From Candidatus Woesearchaeota archaeon (GTDB taxonomy: Archaea; Nanoarchaeota; Nanoarchaeia; Woesearchaeales; JAGVZT01): a DNA stretch of 64,000 bases. Where the stretch lies: contig JAFCGF010000001.1 of the NCBI GenBank assembly GCA_017608295.1, positions 248,001 through 312,000 of the forward strand, in the 5' to 3' direction. Under the pieces are notes generated by a model. The model was not told where the DNA came from. It ran no database searches and saw only the letters and a program-made list of their open reading frames with translations. Position numbers and translations under genes: made by a program. Shown piece by piece: positions 53,711 through 60,205 of the stretch (position 1 is the stretch's first letter; each line of letters starts with the position of its first letter).

Positions 53711-53719
53711 ATTTATATA
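53711..53719 (+). promoter_or_regulatory. TATA box of the epimerase gene
   Basis: ATTTATATA; predicted start of transcription near 53741, leaving about ten bases before the ATG at 53751. It rules out the long upstream in-frame extension that begins at 53574. Confidence 0.55.
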
Positions 53720-53750
53720 CCTGCGGTTATTCATGGAGTGCAGATACGCG

Positions 53751-54683
53751 ATGGATGGAGCGATAAAAAAGGTTCTTGTCGTCGGAAGCAGCGGCACGAT
53801 AGGCACGCATCTCTCAGAGGTCCTGCTCGAGAAGGGCTATAGTGTGGTGGGGGCAGATATAAAGAAAAATGCTTGGAATGCTGATGTGGATAACGTCACC
53901 GTCATCGCAGATGCCCGGGATATGAAGGCGTTTGACTCACTTGATACTGACTTCGACCTTGTTGTCCATCTTGCTGCCTATCCCCGCGTGTACGAGCTGG
54001 TCAAGAAGCCGGAGCTTGCTCTTGACAATTTCAGGATGCTGTTCAATAGCCTCGAGTTCTGCCGTAAGGCAGGGGTGAAGCGGTTTATCTTCGCCTCAAG
54101 CAGAGAGGTGTATGGCAACTCTGGAAAGAAAGTCTATAGTGAGGATGAGGCATCCCTTGAGGGCTGCGAGTGCCCCTATACTGCCACAAAATTCGCTGGC
54201 GAGGCCCTGGTCCATTCCTATCAAATCTGCTACGGCATGGATTTCATCATCTTTCGCTTCTCAAATGTGTACGGAATGTACGACGCTACCGACCGGGTGG
54301 TGCCGCTCTTCATAGAAAATGCCCTTGCCAATGAGCCGCTGCGCGTTTTTGGAAGAGAAAAGCTCCTTGACTTCACATTTATCACCGATGCGATTTCCGG
54401 CACAGTGAAGGCCATCGAGCGCTTTGATGTGGTGAAGAACAACACTCTCAACCTCGCGACAGGAAATGGCTCGACAATCCTTGAGCTTGCCCAGCTGGTC
54501 AAGAAGGCGCTGGATTCAGAGAGCGAGATTGTGGTGGGCGAGAGCAGAACCGGCGAAGTGGTGAAGTACATCGCCGACATATCAAAGGCGAAGAAGATGC
54601 TCGGCTATAATCCCCAGGTGGAACTTCCTGAGGGAGTAGAGCGCTCTATAGAGTGGTACAAGAATTCTGTCCTGCAGTCATAG
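53751..54683 (+). CDS. NAD-dependent sugar epimerase (UDP-glucose 4-epimerase-like)
   Basis: About 310 residues from the ATG at 53751. Extended SDR motifs: VLVVGSSGTIGTHLSE (GxxGxxG), VVHLAAYP, IFASSREVYG, the YTATKFAGE active site and RFSNVYGMYD. The late block DFTFITDAISG is typical of GalE-like epimerases. It probably inverts a hydroxyl of an NDP-sugar for the glycan pathway, though dehydratase or reductase activity is also possible. It is monocistronic and converges with the PAP2 gene, with a 6-nt overlap. Confidence 0.85.
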   Translation: MDGAIKKVLVVGSSGTIGTHLSEVLLEKGYSVVGADIKKNAWNADVDNVTVIADARDMKAFDSLDTDFDLVVHLAAYPRVYELVKKPELALDNFRMLFNSLEFCRKAGVKRFIFASSREVYGNSGKKVYSEDEASLEGCECPYTATKFAGEALVHSYQICYGMDFIIFRFSNVYGMYDATDRVVPLFIENALANEPLRVFGREKLLDFTFITDAISGTVKAIERFDVVKNNTLNLATGNGSTILELAQLVKKALDSESEIVVGESRTGEVVKYIADISKAKKMLGYNPQVELPEGVERSIEWYKNSVLQS

Positions 54684-55133
54684 GTTGAGAAGCAGGATTC
54701 CGAGGACAATTCCTATTGCAGCACCTGCGAACACATCGAGCCAATAGTGCATCTTCAGCTTGGTGCGGCTCCACGCGACAGCTGCCGCGAGGCAGAGGAA
54801 GGTGGTGAGGGCTGCGCTGTTCCCTATCCAGCTGCCGAATACTATTGCGAACATGAAGGCGCGCATCGAGTGCAGGCTGGGAAAGGAGCTGGCATAGAGC
54901 TTGCCTATGTAAGTGGTGAATTCTATAGGACAGGGCCTGTCCTTGAAGTAGAAGGTCTTCACTGCAACGACGACGAGGATTGAGAGGCTGTATCCGATGA
55001 TGATGAGAAGCAGGCGGTCGTAGCGCTGGATGAGCACGTGGTAGGCGGCGACAATCGCGTAGATAATCGTCCCGCCGAGCGCGGTTATCTCTGTGGTGAC
55101 ATCGAGCCGCGCGTTGTCCACAATGTCTTTCAT
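54678..55133 (-). CDS. PAP2-family membrane phosphatase
   Basis: 151 residues with about five membrane helices. The three phosphatase motifs are present: KTFYFKDRP (K-x6-RP), SFPSLHSMRAF (PSxH form) and SRTKLKMHYWLD (SR-x5-H-x3-D). The third Gly of the usual PSGH is Leu. Members remove phosphate from undecaprenyl or dolichyl pyrophosphate or other lipid phosphates on the outer face, which would recycle the carrier after the STT3 reaction. It overlaps the NFACT-R gene by ATGA and ends the operon that begins with the pilin-like gene. Confidence 0.88.
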   Translation of the reverse strand: MKDIVDNARLDVTTEITALGGTIIYAIVAAYHVLIQRYDRLLLIIIGYSLSILVVVAVKTFYFKDRPCPIEFTTYIGKLYASSFPSLHSMRAFMFAIVFGSWIGNSAALTTFLCLAAAVAWSRTKLKMHYWLDVFAGAAIGIVLGILLLNL

Positions 55134-55912
55134 CGTTTGTTACCGTCCAGCTTGCATCCTCCTGCGGGAAGCATGCGTATGATGCCGTCGAGGTCTCCCC
55201 CGCCGAGAATCTTTCGGATTCTCTTTGCCACTGCGCTGCTCTTCTCAGTTCCAGGGATGACTTCTATAATCTTTTTTGAGCGTGCTGTTATCGCCGCCTT
55301 AGGCCCCCCAATAACCCTATCTTCATCATCAATGCCTATCGCGATGCGAGGGATGGCTGACATGAGGTTTCTTTTTCCCCTGACCATGAATGAGCCCTTG
55401 CCCATGAACTCTCCGCTTGGGGCTTCCTTTGAGAGCTGGCTTCCTTTCACTGAATAGACCTCTACGTTCCCAAGACCTAGGCGCCATGCCCTGGAGTATG
55501 ATGCTGTTGCTATTGCCGCCTCCTCGAGTGTCACGTCAGTGGGCTCAGCGTCATCTGCCTTTACTACGAAGAATGGAGAGCCTGGGATGTCGCAGTGCAG
55601 GACTATGTCAGTATCAGATGCGTATTTCTTGATGACCTGCTCATTGGTCGTGGCGTCCCTGCCTCCGATGCACAGGATGCCCTCGCTCGAGAAGAACCAG
55701 CGGAAGCGCTCATACCAGTGCTTCTTTCTCGCCTTCTGCTTTTTTTCTGCCTGCTTTTTCTCTGCTTCCTTCGCGGCCTTCTTGAGCCGGCTTCTGCTCT
55801 TGTCCAGGGCCTCCTGGGCTCCTTCGAGCTTCCGCTTTGCCTTTTTTGACTTGTCGAAATAGCCTGATGCGTTTTCCTCAATTGACTTGTTCAGAGAAAG
55901 GGTGACTTTCAT
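55130..55912 (-). CDS. NFACT-R protein, RqcH/NEMF C-terminal half only
   Basis: 260 residues. A Lys/Glu-rich coiled coil (about residues 15-65) leads to the NFACT-R (DUF814) domain: HWYERFRWFFSSEGILCIGG, RDATTNEQVIKKY, DIVLHCDIPGSPFFVVK and the late GKGSFMVRGKRN. Full RqcH proteins are about 550-700 residues, with an NFACT-N domain and two HhH domains before the coiled coil. Those are absent here and the upstream gene is unrelated, so this is a short form. Full-length relatives add C-terminal tails to stalled chains on the large ribosomal subunit. This form may bind tRNA or ribosome through the coiled coil and NFACT-R alone. Confidence 0.9.
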   Translation of the reverse strand: MKVTLSLNKSIEENASGYFDKSKKAKRKLEGAQEALDKSRSRLKKAAKEAEKKQAEKKQKARKKHWYERFRWFFSSEGILCIGGRDATTNEQVIKKYASDTDIVLHCDIPGSPFFVVKADDAEPTDVTLEEAAIATASYSRAWRLGLGNVEVYSVKGSQLSKEAPSGEFMGKGSFMVRGKRNLMSAIPRIAIGIDDEDRVIGGPKAAITARSKKIIEVIPGTEKSSAVAKRIRKILGGGDLDGIIRMLPAGGCKLDGNKR

Positions 55913-56118
55913 TGTGGGGGCGTTTCGCCAGGCAGGGCATCAACTGGCAGCTCCTCAGTTGGTGTCTCCCCGTTAGAATCCTCAGCAGCGTCACTGCTCA
56001 GCATGCCTGTGTTACTAGCATCTCCACCATTAATCATAAGGTTGAGGGCAGCCAGGCTCATGAGAAGTAGGACTAGGACTGCAAGCACTGCCGCGTGCAC
56101 TGGTGTGAGTTCAGCCAT
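55909..56118 (-). CDS. Small single-pass membrane protein
   Basis: About 69 residues from the ATG at 56118 (a GTG at 56127 directly after the preceding stop is also possible). One membrane helix (HAAVLAVLVLLLMSLAALNL) is followed by an acidic, Pro/Thr-rich outside tail with NxT/NxE sequences. It sits between the pilin-like gene and the NFACT-R gene and overlaps the latter by ATGA. No family is recognised. It could be a partner of the pilin-like protein. Confidence 0.5.
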   Translation of the reverse strand: MAELTPVHAAVLAVLVLLLMSLAALNLMINGGDASNTGMLSSDAAEDSNGETPTEELPVDALPGETPPQ

Positions 56119-56127
56119 GGTATTCAC

Positions 56128-56574
56128 TTATTTGCACTCAGTTATATCTGCCATATTGAGAGGGACAGTCGAATCCTCGCATACCATCTCTCCGTCTTTG
56201 CCCAGAGGGATAAGAGTTATCTCTGTTAACCGTCCAAGCTCTTTTGGAAGGCCGACCGTGTATTCAGCGTCGCTCTCTTTTTCGAGGGGCGTCATGACAT
56301 CTTCCTCTGTAGAGCCTGTGCTTCCGGTGAAAATGAATCGTATGCCGCCAATGTCAGTTTTGCCTGTGTTGCGTGCCACGAGTTTCAGGTTGACTGTGTC
56401 CCTGCATACTGTGGGGAGATCGTTCAAGTCTCTTATCTCTATCTCGACCCGCTCGCACGCGTCGCCACCAGTCATGGTAATGATGGCACTGACTATGAGT
56501 GCAAGAAATGCGACGACAAAGGCGATGAAGACCACTGTGGCTATGAGTGGCGACAGTCCTTTCGTATCACCCAT
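56128..56574 (-). CDS. Archaeal type IV pilin-like protein
   Basis: About 148 residues from the ATG at 56574; the long in-frame stretch upstream precedes the promoter. The N-terminus GDTKGLSPLIATVVFIAFVV (from residue 2) has the class III signal: a charged leader ending in KG, a cut site before LSP, and a hydrophobic helix. The rest is an extracellular beta-rich domain with cysteine pairs (DACER, TVCRD). A TATA palindrome CTTTATAAAG at 56596-56605 predicts transcription from the ATG itself. First gene of an operon with a small TM protein, NFACT-R and PAP2. Likely exported and assembled or anchored after prepilin peptidase cleavage. Confidence 0.8.
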   Translation of the reverse strand: MGDTKGLSPLIATVVFIAFVVAFLALIVSAIITMTGGDACERVEIEIRDLNDLPTVCRDTVNLKLVARNTGKTDIGGIRFIFTGSTGSTEEDVMTPLEKESDAEYTVGLPKELGRLTEITLIPLGKDGEMVCEDSTVPLNMADITECK

Positions 56575-56595
56575 AAGGAGATGGGGGGTTCTGCA

Positions 56596-56605
56596 CTTTA
56601 TAAAG
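56596..56605 (-). promoter_or_regulatory. TATA box of the pilin-like operon (leaderless)
   Basis: CTTTATAAAG centred about 26 nt upstream of the ATG at 56574. Confidence 0.6.
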
Positions 56606-56806
56606 CTTATGAATGAGGAAAAAGAAGGCGTATCTGTGAATAGAAAGCGCGCTCTTAAGTTACTACCGTTCATCATCCTTGCGTCAGTGGGTGTTCACTC
56701 AGTCATTGCGCGCATCCAAGGAGTGCTGTTGAAGTATATAAGTCATATCCCTTCTGCCTTTTCCCTTGAGTGCGCTTTCACCTCTGTATGCGCTGTTCGC
56801 GTAATC

Positions 56807-56815
56807 CTTTTATAC
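56807..56815 (+). promoter_or_regulatory. TATA box of the transglutaminase-like operon
   Basis: CTTTTATAC; predicted start of transcription near 56837. The leader carries AGGGGAAGGA before the GTG at 56867. Confidence 0.55.
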
Positions 56816-56866
56816 GGTTATTGAACCCCCTCTTTCTGAGGTGAGTATCATGTTAGGGGAAGGACT

Positions 56867-58102
56867 GTGCGTGACAACACTCTCACCTTATTTATTGCGT
56901 TCGAGATAGTGATGGTTATCTTTGTTCTTGTCATCGGCGGCATTACTGTGGGTGTCACGGGCATGAGTGTCGCCGGGGCTGAAACTTCCGATGCAGAGTC
57001 TGCGTCCCTTTCCGGCGCGGTCTGCTTTGAGAACTGGCGCTGCTCATCGTGGTCTTCATGTGCTGATGGATTGCAGTTCCGCGAGTGTTCAGATGTGAAT
57101 GCCTGTGGGACTGAGCGCGATATGCCTGCTCTTCAGCAGGAGTGCGTGAAGAGGAAAGTTATCGACACATATGAGTTTTCTACCCTGGGAAATAATCCTA
57201 CTCCAAGAGATGTTCCTCCTTCTCCTCCTCCTCCCCCACCCACTCCTCCCAATCCCGAATCCACGAGTGGCGCGGTTCTGCTTGAAGACTCACCATGTGA
57301 GCGCGGATGGCCCTGGCATGAGGGAGAGGTTGTTGTGATCAACGAGCAGAACTATGCCTGCGATTTGTTTGAAGTCACTCATCCCTCTTTGCATGAGATT
57401 GCGCGTGAAGCCCTTGAATGCTGTAGTTCTGGATGCGGGCCTGAATGCCATGACTATTGCGTTCCTGCCTATACGCATGCCGGCTTTGGCGGAAGTAGTG
57501 AGCATCTGAAGCGGTGCTCTGCGTTGTACCTTGTGTATGGACTCGGCCCTGCCCGGGAATGGATGCAGGATTATTTCGCAGCTGAGTTCGCTTGTTCTGG
57601 TTCTCTTGAATATGGATGTGCTGCTGGGGATGAATACACGTGCGGCTGTTCAGAAATGGAGTTCAGCCCTGCTGCTGAAGCCATGTCCTGCAATCCTGTT
57701 CCAGTAGATATCACGCCTCGCTCATGGCTTTCTGATGTGAACTTTGAGAGGAACAACTGTTATCTGTCTGACGTGCCCGCCCATGCGAGCATCATTTTGG
57801 GAACCGGAACCTGCGTTGATTATTCCGTCATGCTGACGTCGCTGCTCCGCATTGTTGGTTATGGTCCGGACGAGATATATAGTGTTATGGGCGACGGCCA
57901 TGAGTACAATCTGGTGAAGCTTCCTGGAGAAAAGCGATGGAACGTCGTGGACACGAATGAGAACAATCCGATTCCCTATGTCGCATCTGGGCTTCCAAGC
58001 ACACAGTATGATTATTGTGATTATCATGACACGAGCTGCGCGAATGATAACGGCCAGACCTATTGCCCTCCCAGAGACAGCGTGAAGGGGTGTGACACAT
58101 GA
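56867..58102 (+). CDS. Secreted/membrane-anchored protein with transglutaminase-like domain
   Basis: 411 residues starting with GTG (SD AGGGGAAGGA). A membrane helix at residues 7-30 is followed by a Cys/Trp segment (FENWRCSSWSSCADG, thrombospondin-repeat-like), a Pro-rich linker (PPSPPPPPPTPP) and many cysteines. Near the C-terminus is a transglutaminase-like core: GTCVDYSVMLTSLLR (Cys), GDGHEYNLVKL (His) and NVVDTNENN (Asp), a full Cys-His-Asp triad. Such domains act as cysteine proteases or acyl transferases. It is coupled by ATGA to the next secreted protein gene. Role at the cell surface is inferred. Confidence 0.75.
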   Translation: MRDNTLTLFIAFEIVMVIFVLVIGGITVGVTGMSVAGAETSDAESASLSGAVCFENWRCSSWSSCADGLQFRECSDVNACGTERDMPALQQECVKRKVIDTYEFSTLGNNPTPRDVPPSPPPPPPTPPNPESTSGAVLLEDSPCERGWPWHEGEVVVINEQNYACDLFEVTHPSLHEIAREALECCSSGCGPECHDYCVPAYTHAGFGGSSEHLKRCSALYLVYGLGPAREWMQDYFAAEFACSGSLEYGCAAGDEYTCGCSEMEFSPAAEAMSCNPVPVDITPRSWLSDVNFERNNCYLSDVPAHASIILGTGTCVDYSVMLTSLLRIVGYGPDEIYSVMGDGHEYNLVKLPGEKRWNVVDTNENNPIPYVASGLPSTQYDYCDYHDTSCANDNGQTYCPPRDSVKGCDT

Positions 58103-58848
58103 GATTGCGCGAATCACGTTTTGCCATCTTGCTTATCCTCCTTGCGCTTATCGCGCTGAGCACAGTGTCAGCGCAAAACATCGCCATCGAAAAGAGTGTG
58201 GAGAGCGATGTCCTTCCTGCTGGCGCGATACTCGTGGTGCGGATTGGCATCACGAACCTCGCAGATAGTGACGTAGAGCTCACTGTGCAGGAAGTGGTTG
58301 TTGGGGCTGAGCCCGTGCATCCCCATTCGCTTGTTGTGCATGAGCCTGTTCCTGGCATGATTGGAGTGAGATTGCCATATTATAAATGGCAGCTCACCCT
58401 TGCTGCCGGGGAGTCGCAGGACATACTGTATAGTGTCAGGCCCTCGGCTCCAGGGGAGTATGTAATCGCTCCGACTCGCGTGTTTTCTTCTGCCGGGCAG
58501 TTCAAATCGAACAGCGTATCGCTGTGGATTGCGTGTGATGGTGATGGAGTCTGTGCTGCTGGCGAGAATTATATGAACTGCGCTGCAGATTGTGCGTCTG
58601 GAAGCGCGGACGGGATGTGCGATTTCATCGCTGATGCGAGGTGCGACCCTGACTGCACTGTGGAAGCGGACAGCGACTGCGCAGTTTCTGCCCCGCTCTC
58701 TGAAGCCACTGCATTCGCAGCTGCTGAGCCTGATGGTAGGGAGTTCTGGCACTTTCCTCTCGGCTGGCCCCTGCTCCTGCTGCTGATATTGATTCTTGTG
58801 CCTGTGAGCGGCGTTCTCACCATGGGCGGAGTCCTGGGGAAGCGCTAG
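58099..58848 (+). CDS. Secreted, C-terminally anchored Cys-rich protein
   Basis: 249 residues. Signal peptide (about residues 8-25, ending VSAQ), then a beta-rich domain resembling an immunoglobulin-like fold (VESDVLPAGAILVVRIGITN onward). A Cys/Asp-rich stretch (CDGDGVCAAGENYMNCAADC) follows, of a type common in secreted proteins of DPANN archaea. A C-terminal membrane helix (LLLLLILILVPVSGVL) comes last. It overlaps the transglutaminase-like gene by ATGA, so the two proteins probably work together outside the cell. No enzymatic motif is seen. Confidence 0.7.
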   Translation: MRLRESRFAILLILLALIALSTVSAQNIAIEKSVESDVLPAGAILVVRIGITNLADSDVELTVQEVVVGAEPVHPHSLVVHEPVPGMIGVRLPYYKWQLTLAAGESQDILYSVRPSAPGEYVIAPTRVFSSAGQFKSNSVSLWIACDGDGVCAAGENYMNCAADCASGSADGMCDFIADARCDPDCTVEADSDCAVSAPLSEATAFAAAEPDGREFWHFPLGWPLLLLLILILVPVSGVLTMGGVLGKR

Positions 58849-58924
58849 TGCACATTCTTAAATAGTTTTAAACCCCCAAGCCAGATTATGGCATCTGTGA
58901 AATCATTGGTGAAGAAGCACTGGC

Positions 58925-59191
58925 CCCTGCCTTGGGGTGAACTGTCCGGACACCTGCGATGGCATCACAAGAAAATACAACGGCGCGTGTGATGCTGGTG
59001 CGTGTGTATATGGTACTGAGGACTGTCAGCAAGGTTGCGACAGCGGAGTGTGTATACTTCCTGCACCTCAGAAAGGCCGTACTGTAACAAAGACACTGGG
59101 TCTGATGGAAGGTCCCAGTGCTGTGAATACACTGAAGGGCTTGGTTACTTCAACTCCGTGGGTGTTTTATTTCGGCGTGATTGATTGCTGA
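58925..59191 (+). pseudogene. Decayed partial copy of the Cys-repeat lipoprotein gene
   Basis: The frame from about 58925 reads PCLGVNCPDTCDG... and matches the last Cys-rich unit of the gene at 60206-61756 (RKYNGAC, ACVYGT, CQQGCDSGVC). Right after the bases GGAGTGTG it jumps to the DNA of that gene's 3' end (compare 61634 on), but read in another frame, and it ends soon after. The join falls on an 8-base GGAGTGTG that occurs at both places in the intact gene, so an internal deletion of about 545 bp by short-repeat recombination explains it. The 5' end is also lost; a TGA lies 15 codons-equivalent or fewer upstream in frame. Probably not a working gene. Confidence 0.75.
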
Positions 59192-59197
59192 GGATCA

Positions 59198-59629
59198 TCA
59201 GTCAAATTCCACGAGTTTTGATTCGATGAGAGTTCTCAGATTATCGATTATCTTCTTCGCCACAGGAGATTTCCTCTTGAAATAAGCCATCTTGACTTTG
59301 AATCCCTCATAAGCGATGCGGTTGCGGATTTTTCTCATGTTATCCATATCTTTGATTTCTGAGGTGTCAAATTCAGGATAATGCTCTTCTAAATATGAGA
59401 ACAAGCATGTATGTGTCTCACACCTGTAGCCGTCAAGAAGGAGAAGCGCTGTTACCAGTTCCTTTATGGCCTCATAATATGCCTCGATGATGAAGGTCAC
59501 GTGCTCTGGTACCTTCATCATGGGAACGAGTTCCAGTCGTGTGTTTACCTGGCTCAGGATGTTTCTTGCCCTTTCTTCGTTTATCCTTGTGCGGATAGGC
59601 CTTGACATAACCATATAACGCAATGCCAT
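59198..59629 (-). CDS. HEPN-domain protein of an MNT/HEPN module
   Basis: Up to 143 residues (ATGs at 59629, 59614 and 59608). The helical HEPN fold shows NILSQVNTRLELV, FIIEAYYEAIKELVTALLLL and the catalytic-type segment MRKIRNRIAYEG, where the usual RNxxxH His is Tyr. HEPN proteins act as RNases or as partners of MNT nucleotidyltransferases. Its 5' part overlaps the 3' part of the MNT gene by about 157 nt in the +1 frame. In many archaea the two domains are one protein, so this may be a split form of a fused gene. Confidence 0.7.
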   Translation of the reverse strand: MALRYMVMSRPIRTRINEERARNILSQVNTRLELVPMMKVPEHVTFIIEAYYEAIKELVTALLLLDGYRCETHTCLFSYLEEHYPEFDTSEIKDMDNMRKIRNRIAYEGFKVKMAYFKRKSPVAKKIIDNLRTLIESKLVEFD

Positions 59630-60110
59630 TCAGGATATTGTTCTTAAGTTCTTTGCTCAAAGTTTCGAAAGAATCGAAGAACATCACGGAAATCTCACGG
59701 TTGAATCGCTTCTCGTATTTGTTTACGTCTATTTTCACTTCGTCTGTCAAGACTGCTAAGTCTATATCGCTGTCTTCTATGTCGTAGCCGTCTCTCGCCG
59801 AGCCGAATAGCACTATCGCGTCCGGAAGGCAAGCATCGCATATCTCGTTGACTATTGGTGAGAGTTGGATGCAGAGGGTGTATGTCCTTAATCTGCGGAA
59901 TTCCTCATTATCTCTGTTTGCTTTGTATGCCTTGTAGATGGTTCCTTTTGTCTTGAGGACCAGTTCCTGTCTCACCAGCTGCCCGATATAGCGCTTCGCG
60001 GCTGTGGTGGACAGCTTAGATTCGCGGGCAATCTGCCTCAGCTGCAGATCTGTCGTTGGAAACCTAAAAAACACTTCCAGCACTCTAAATCTGTTATATT
60101 TTAGTGACAT
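59472..60110 (-). CDS. wHTH-MNT nucleotidyltransferase (HEPN/MNT module)
   Basis: 212 residues. An N-terminal winged helix-turn-helix (LRQIARESKLSTTAAKRYIG) comes first, then a minimal nucleotidyltransferase domain with the active-site motif LFGSARDGYDIEDSDIDLAV. The domain seems to end at about residue 168 (NGIALYGYVKA). The last 45 residues (basic, His-rich) come from DNA that encodes the HEPN N-terminus in the other frame, so they may be non-functional read-on. A TATA-like element at 60131-60139 predicts transcription at the ATG. Tandem 20-bp repeats at the start site may be where the HTH binds to repress its own gene. Confidence 0.75.
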   Translation of the reverse strand: MSLKYNRFRVLEVFFRFPTTDLQLRQIARESKLSTTAAKRYIGQLVRQELVLKTKGTIYKAYKANRDNEEFRRLRTYTLCIQLSPIVNEICDACLPDAIVLFGSARDGYDIEDSDIDLAVLTDEVKIDVNKYEKRFNREISVMFFDSFETLSKELKNNILNGIALYGYVKAYPHKDKRRKGKKHPEPGKHTTGTRSHDEGTRARDLHHRGIL

Positions 60111-60130
60111 CTGTCATATTAAAGTAACAT
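60091..60130. repeat. Tandem 20-bp direct repeat at the MNT gene start (likely operator)
   Basis: CTGTTATATTTTAGTGACAT (60091-60110) is followed directly by CTGTCATATTAAAGTAACAT (60111-60130); 16 of 20 positions match. It covers the ATG and the stretch just upstream of the MNT gene, next to a TATA-like element, as expected for an autoregulatory site of its winged-helix domain. Confidence 0.65.
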
Positions 60131-60160
60131 TACTATAAGAATCTGCCTGCCTGTAACAAG

Positions 60161-60170
60161 CTTTTTATAC
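60161..60170 (+). promoter_or_regulatory. TATA box of the Cys-repeat lipoprotein gene
   Basis: CTTTTTATAC; predicted start of transcription near 60192, followed by GAGGTG (60194-60199) and a GTG at 60206 at good spacing. Confidence 0.5.
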
Positions 60171-60205
60171 TTTCTTTTCCAAAAAGCCTCATTGAGGTGA
60201 TGTAT

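Noticed and set aside
53574..53750. Upstream extension of the epimerase gene
   Set aside because: Lies before the TATA box at 53711-53719 and partly over the divergent GT2 gene.
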